Shown piece after piece: positions 61,018 through 64,000 of a DNA stretch of 64,000 nt (the first letter of the stretch is position 1; the number at the start of each line of letters is the position of its first letter). The stretch is from Roseibium sp. HPY-6 (lineage in GTDB: Bacteria; Pseudomonadota; Alphaproteobacteria; Rhizobiales; Stappiaceae): contig NZ_JBEWCD010000001.1 in NCBI RefSeq assembly GCF_040530035.1, forward strand, positions 1,364,001 to 1,428,000, in the 5' to 3' direction. Position numbers and translations under genes: made by a program. Under the pieces are notes generated by a model. The model was not told the origin of the DNA. It made no database searches and saw only the letters and a program-made list of their open reading frames with translations.

Positions 61018-61758
61018 ATGAAACTGATCGTCGGACTTGGCAATCCCGGCTCCAAATACGAGGGGCACCGGCACAACATCGGGTTCATGGCTGTTGACGA
61101 AATTCATCGCCGCCATTCCGGCTTCCAGCCCTGGCGCGCCCGGTTTCAGGGACAAGTATCGGAAGGCAGACTCGGAAACGAAAAAGTCCTTCTCTTGAAA
61201 CCATCTACCTACATGAATGAATCGGGCCGCGCGGTCGGGGAAGCAGCGCGGTTTTACAAGATCGACCCTGAAGACATCGTTGTTCTCTACGATGAGCTCG
61301 ATCTGCCACCGGCCAAATTCCGGATGAAAAAAGGCGGTGGTCACGGTGGTCACAACGGGCTGAGATCGCTTACCGCCCATATTGGCGCCGACTACCGCAG
61401 ACTTCGTCTAGGCATTGGTCATCCGGGCGACAAGAAACTTGTTTCAAATTATGTGCTCGGCGACTTTGCCAAGTCGGACCGTGACTGGCTTGAACCGTTG
61501 CTTTTGAACATCGCGGATCACGCCGATTTGCTGGCCGAGGGCAAGGACAGCCAGTTCGCAAACAAACTGACGCTTGCATTGGCACCTGAGAAAGCGCAGC
61601 GGACGGACCAAGGCGGCACACCCCGCAAGGACAAGGGTGGAACGCAAAAACCCAAAGGGCAAAGTCACATCCGCCAGGCACGTCAGAAGAAACCGGTTGA
61701 CTTGCCCAAATCCGGACCGATGGCCGAGATGCTGAAAAAACTTCTGGGTGGAAAATAG
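61018..61758 (+). CDS. pth: Peptidyl-tRNA hydrolase
   Basis: This 246-residue protein has Pth motifs: [20 protein letters not shown] (Asn10 and the catalytic His), [46 protein letters not shown] and [10 protein letters not shown]. It frees tRNA from stalled peptidyl-tRNA. E. coli Pth is about 194 residues; this one carries an extra Lys/Gln/Gly-rich C-terminal tail (about residues 195-246). The tail is disordered and basic and could bind RNA. Confidence 0.95.
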   Translation: MKLIVGLGNPGSKYEGHRHNIGFMAVDEIHRRHSGFQPWRARFQGQVSEGRLGNEKVLLLKPSTYMNESGRAVGEAARFYKIDPEDIVVLYDELDLPPAKFRMKKGGGHGGHNGLRSLTAHIGADYRRLRLGIGHPGDKKLVSNYVLGDFAKSDRDWLEPLLLNIADHADLLAEGKDSQFANKLTLALAPEKAQRTDQGGTPRKDKGGTQKPKGQSHIRQARQKKPVDLPKSGPMAEMLKKLLGGK

Positions 61759-61815
61759 GGCCCGTCCAGGCTCAGGAATTCAGCCTCGAATTGCAACCTT
61801 AACGAGAATAAAAAG

Positions 61816-61831
61816 TGTGATTCGCGTCACA
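61816..61831. promoter_or_regulatory. CRP-type site TGTGA-N6-TCACA
   Basis: TGTGATTCGCGTCACA is an exact match to both CRP half-sites with six-base spacing, 61 bases upstream of the RNase T2 ATG. The binder would be a CRP/FNR-family protein; the nearby class III cyclase makes cAMP a plausible signal. Binding is inferred only from the motif. Confidence 0.55.
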
Positions 61832-61857
61832 AAATCGACACGGCTCATCCATGATGA

Positions 61858-61876
61858 TACAATGTTTTTCATTGTA
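61858..61876. promoter_or_regulatory. Inverted repeat in the RNase T2 leader
   Basis: TACAATG and CATTGTA form perfect 7-base arms around TTTTT, ending 16 bases before the RNase T2 ATG. It could be an operator or a 5' mRNA hairpin near the GGGAG ribosome site. Confidence 0.35.
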
Positions 61877-61892
61877 GCTTGGGAGATGAACC

Positions 61893-62912
61893 ATGCTTAA
61901 ATCTCTAATATTTGCAGCAATTTCAATAACTTTTACAGCTTCCGCCTTTGCCTTTGTGAAGCTTGAAGGCTATTTCATAGCCGAAAAAGCTTGCGAGGCG
62001 TATCAGAGCAAGAACAAGCAGACTAATCCGGGCAATATCGTCACGCGCCCGGACAGGGCTTACAAGATGCTTGGCATCAACAAGGAAGGTGGAGACTTCT
62101 TCCAGGTGCAGGTCGACGACGCGCCCGTCACTGCGTCGCGCTGGGTCAGCACAGCCTGCGGTCTCCACGTCGTTGAAGCCGATACCCGCACCAGCGGAAC
62201 GGGTGAAGACACGGACGACGTCGTCATTGACCAGACCGGAACGGAGTCGACCGAAAACCTGCTGACGCTGAGCTGGCAGCCGGCGTTTTGCGAAACCCGT
62301 CCGGGCAAAAAGGAATGCCGGGATCTCAACGACGGCCACCTTCCGCACACCACGCGGCAACTGTCGATCCACGGCCTCTGGCCACAGCCGAAGGGCAACG
62401 ACTATTGCGGCGTCCCCAACACGATCAGAAACCTCGACAATCCCGACAATTGGCACCGCCTGCCCGCACCGGACATAGACACGGAAACCGCCGACGCACT
62501 TGAAGCTGCTATGCCGGGATTTGCGAGCTTTCTGCACCATCATGAATGGATCAAGCACGGCACCTGCTATTTCGGTGAGGGCGGCGCCGACGAATACTAC
62601 GATGACACGCTTTACCTCACGGGGCTCGTCAACGACTCCGCAGTCGGAGACCTCTTCTTCAACAACGTCGGCAACGAGATCACCGGTGCGGAAATCAGGG
62701 CCGCTTTCGATTCAAGTTTCGGAAACGGCAGCGGGGAACGGGTCCTGATCAAGTGCAAATCGGATTCCGGCCGCACGCTGATCAACGAAATCTGGATAAG
62801 CCTGCAGGGCACGATTTCACAGACCTCCGATCTCGGCGACCTGATGCGTTCAGCTGATGCCACAGGCATGGGATGCAAACGCGGTATCGTCGATCCCGCC
62901 GGGCTACAGTAG
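61893..62912 (+). CDS. Secreted ribonuclease T2 (long form)
   Basis: This 339-residue protein has a signal peptide (MLKSLIFAAISITFTASAFA), then a 100-residue N-terminal extension (KACEAYQSKNKQTNPGN, then RAYKMLGINKEGGDFFQVQV, SH3-like in pattern) before the RNase domain. The active-site segments are CAS-I in LSIHGLWPQPKGNDYCG (about residue 160) and CAS-II in HHEWIKHGTCYFGEGG (about residue 212). It cleaves RNA outside the cytoplasm. The extension is absent from the paralog at 16899. A CRP-type site and a short inverted repeat lie upstream. Confidence 0.9.
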   Translation: MLKSLIFAAISITFTASAFAFVKLEGYFIAEKACEAYQSKNKQTNPGNIVTRPDRAYKMLGINKEGGDFFQVQVDDAPVTASRWVSTACGLHVVEADTRTSGTGEDTDDVVIDQTGTESTENLLTLSWQPAFCETRPGKKECRDLNDGHLPHTTRQLSIHGLWPQPKGNDYCGVPNTIRNLDNPDNWHRLPAPDIDTETADALEAAMPGFASFLHHHEWIKHGTCYFGEGGADEYYDDTLYLTGLVNDSAVGDLFFNNVGNEITGAEIRAAFDSSFGNGSGERVLIKCKSDSGRTLINEIWISLQGTISQTSDLGDLMRSADATGMGCKRGIVDPAGLQ

Positions 62913-63049
62913 ACCGACCGGTATTAGGCATAGATTATAGGAAGCGAGGCTTGTTTTGCGCTCCCGCGCAGGCCAAGCCTTGACCTGCTGGGCGTGCTCG
63001 GGCATGTAGCGCGGCAACAGTTTCACACACGAACCGAAAGCGATCTCCC

Positions 63050-64000
63050 ATGGGATTCCAGTGCGGCATTGTCGGGCTGCCGAATGTCGGCAAGTCCACG
63101 CTTTTCAATGCGCTTACCAAAACCGCGGCAGCCCAGGCCGCAAACTATCCGTTCTGCACAATCGAGCCGAACACCGGCGAAGTTGCGGTTCCTGATCCGC
63201 GCCTTTACGCCATTCGCGACATTGCCGAATCGAAAGAAGTCATTCCGACCCGCATTACCTTTGTCGACATTGCAGGCCTCGTCCGCGGTGCCTCGAAGGG
63301 GGAAGGCCTCGGCAACCAGTTCCTGGCCAACATCCGTGAAGTCGATGCCATTGCCCATGTGCTGCGTTGCTTCGAAGACGACGACATCACGCATGTGGAC
63401 GGTGCCATTGACCCGCTCGCCGATGCCGAAACGGTCGAGACCGAACTTATGGTCGCGGACATGGAGAGCCTGGAGCGCCGCATCGCTCCCTTGAAAAAGA
63501 AGGCGACTGGCGGTGACAAGGAAGCCAAGGCGGTTCTGCCGATCATGGAAGCTGCTCTTGCTCTCCTGCAGGATGGCAAACCGGCCCGTACGCTTGAGAC
63601 AGCCGATGCCGAAGAAGCCAAGATGCTGAAGGGGTTGAATCTGCTGACCTCCAAGCCAGTGCTTTACGTCTGCAACGTCGACGAGGCTTCAGCAGCGGAC
63701 GGCAACGACCTGTCGCGGAAAGTTGCCGAAAAGGCCAAGGAAGAAGGGGCTGTCGCAGTCGTCATTTCCGCGGCCATCGAGGCGGAAATCTCGCAGCTCG
63801 ACAAGGAAGAGCAGGACGAATTCCTGGAAACAATCGGACTGGAAGAACCCGGCCTCGACCGGATGATCCGCGCCGGCTATGACCTTCTTGGTCTGATCAC
63901 CTACTTCACCGCCGGTCCGAAGGAAACCCGCGCCTGGACGATTACAGAGGGCACCAAGGCGCCGGGGGCTGCCGGGGTCATTCATACCGATTTTGAGCGC
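63050..64000 (+). CDS. ychF: Redox-regulated ATPase YchF (3' end cut by window)
   Basis: The frame runs to the last base, giving 317 codons of an expected length of about 365. YchF motifs are complete in the visible part: GIVGLPNVGKSTLFNALT (P-loop), NYPFCTIEPNTGEVAVPD, DIAGLVRGASKGEGLGNQFL (G3), and YVCNVDEA, where the Obg-type NKxD is NVDE, the change that makes YchF prefer ATP. The C-terminal TGS domain begins at GLITYFTAGPKETRAW. It binds ribosomes and is linked to oxidative stress. Confidence 0.95.
   Translation, partial: MGFQCGIVGLPNVGKSTLFNALTKTAAAQAANYPFCTIEPNTGEVAVPDPRLYAIRDIAESKEVIPTRITFVDIAGLVRGASKGEGLGNQFLANIREVDAIAHVLRCFEDDDITHVDGAIDPLADAETVETELMVADMESLERRIAPLKKKATGGDKEAKAVLPIMEAALALLQDGKPARTLETADAEEAKMLKGLNLLTSKPVLYVCNVDEASAADGNDLSRKVAEKAKEEGAVAVVISAAIEAEISQLDKEEQDEFLETIGLEEPGLDRMIRAGYDLLGLITYFTAGPKETRAWTITEGTKAPGAAGVIHTDFER

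Noticed and set aside
1..64000. CRISPR arrays, tRNA, rRNA, integrase, transposase or phage genes
   Set aside because: I looked for regular spacer-repeat arrays, conserved RNA gene segments and the relevant protein motifs and saw none.

Overview
The window reads as chromosome of an alphaproteobacterium of the order Hyphomicrobiales (Rhizobiales), most like a marine Roseibium/Labrenzia-type member of Stappiaceae. The order is supported by family content (DUF1402, DUF1176, an Omp25-like barrel, a UbiK-lgt-MidA-pgeF run, a MarR/OmpR-type regulator pair followed by a histidine kinase, CtrA-like TTAA-N7-TTAA boxes). The genus is a guess from the marine flavour (TAXI-TRAP transport, secreted RNases). 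Coding density is high, both strands are used, and I see no rRNA, tRNA, CRISPR array, insertion sequence or prophage.

Layout. 1-5.6 kb: a cut-off membrane-anchored hypothetical gene, a repeat-rich intergenic stretch, a DHFR-like reductase, a membrane class III nucleotide cyclase, a DUF1176 protein and an exported agmatine-deiminase-family enzyme. 5.6-18.3 kb: a large coiled-coil protein behind two CtrA-like boxes, clpS, a chalcone-isomerase-like secreted protein, an MFS carrier, a DUF1402 protein with lysozyme-like motifs, an MBL hydrolase, a second DUF1176 protein, a glycine-rich cold-shock-domain protein, a GNAT, rlmJ, a secreted Cys-containing protein plus RNase T2, and a GST. 18.3-24 kb: a two-gene RND efflux operon and an outer-membrane barrel. 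24-36.5 kb: a CaCA antiporter, uvrC, an EEP-family nuclease/phosphatase, tdk, a TAXI-TRAP transporter, HlyU-like, pgsA, moaD-moaE, Bcr/CflA efflux and a branched-chain aminotransferase. 36.6-48.5 kb: the MarR/response-regulator/kinase set, csaA, TetR, YbjN-proC, ubiK, lgt-midA-pgeF, a metal-ligand-less M24 protein, a lipoprotein and prs. 48.6-60.1 kb, accessory in character: a nucleoside-type BMP/ABC importer with a CodA-like deaminase, a chemoreceptor with a stand-alone periplasmic sensor protein, and a MarR-controlled divergon with a secreted His-rich protein and a MOSC protein. 60.3-64 kb: rplY, pth, a second and longer RNase T2, and the start of ychF.

How the genes work together. The BMP importer and CodA-like enzyme probably form a nucleobase/nucleoside salvage route, with tdk and prs as further nucleotide genes. 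Two secreted RNase T2 enzymes could feed it by degrading extracellular RNA. lgt supplies lipoprotein acylation, and the pgsA product supplies phosphatidylglycerol, the lipid donor for Lgt. moaD/moaE make molybdopterin, the cofactor class that MOSC proteins relate to.

The most distinctive unexplained signals are: (i) a symmetric divergent promoter at 58778-58829, where a self-palindromic -35 hexamer serves both directions and a perfect 14-bp inverted repeat fills both spacers, giving a probably leaderless MarR mRNA; (ii) the RGG/GYGG-repeat cold-shock protein; (iii) an M24 'peptidase' lacking its metal ligands; (iv) a CodA homolog with Cys at the position next to the metal Asp; (v) CtrA-like boxes in front of a filament-like coiled-coil gene; and (vi) two paralogous secreted RNase T2 genes, one with a small disulfide-type partner and the other behind a perfect TGTGA-N6-TCACA site.
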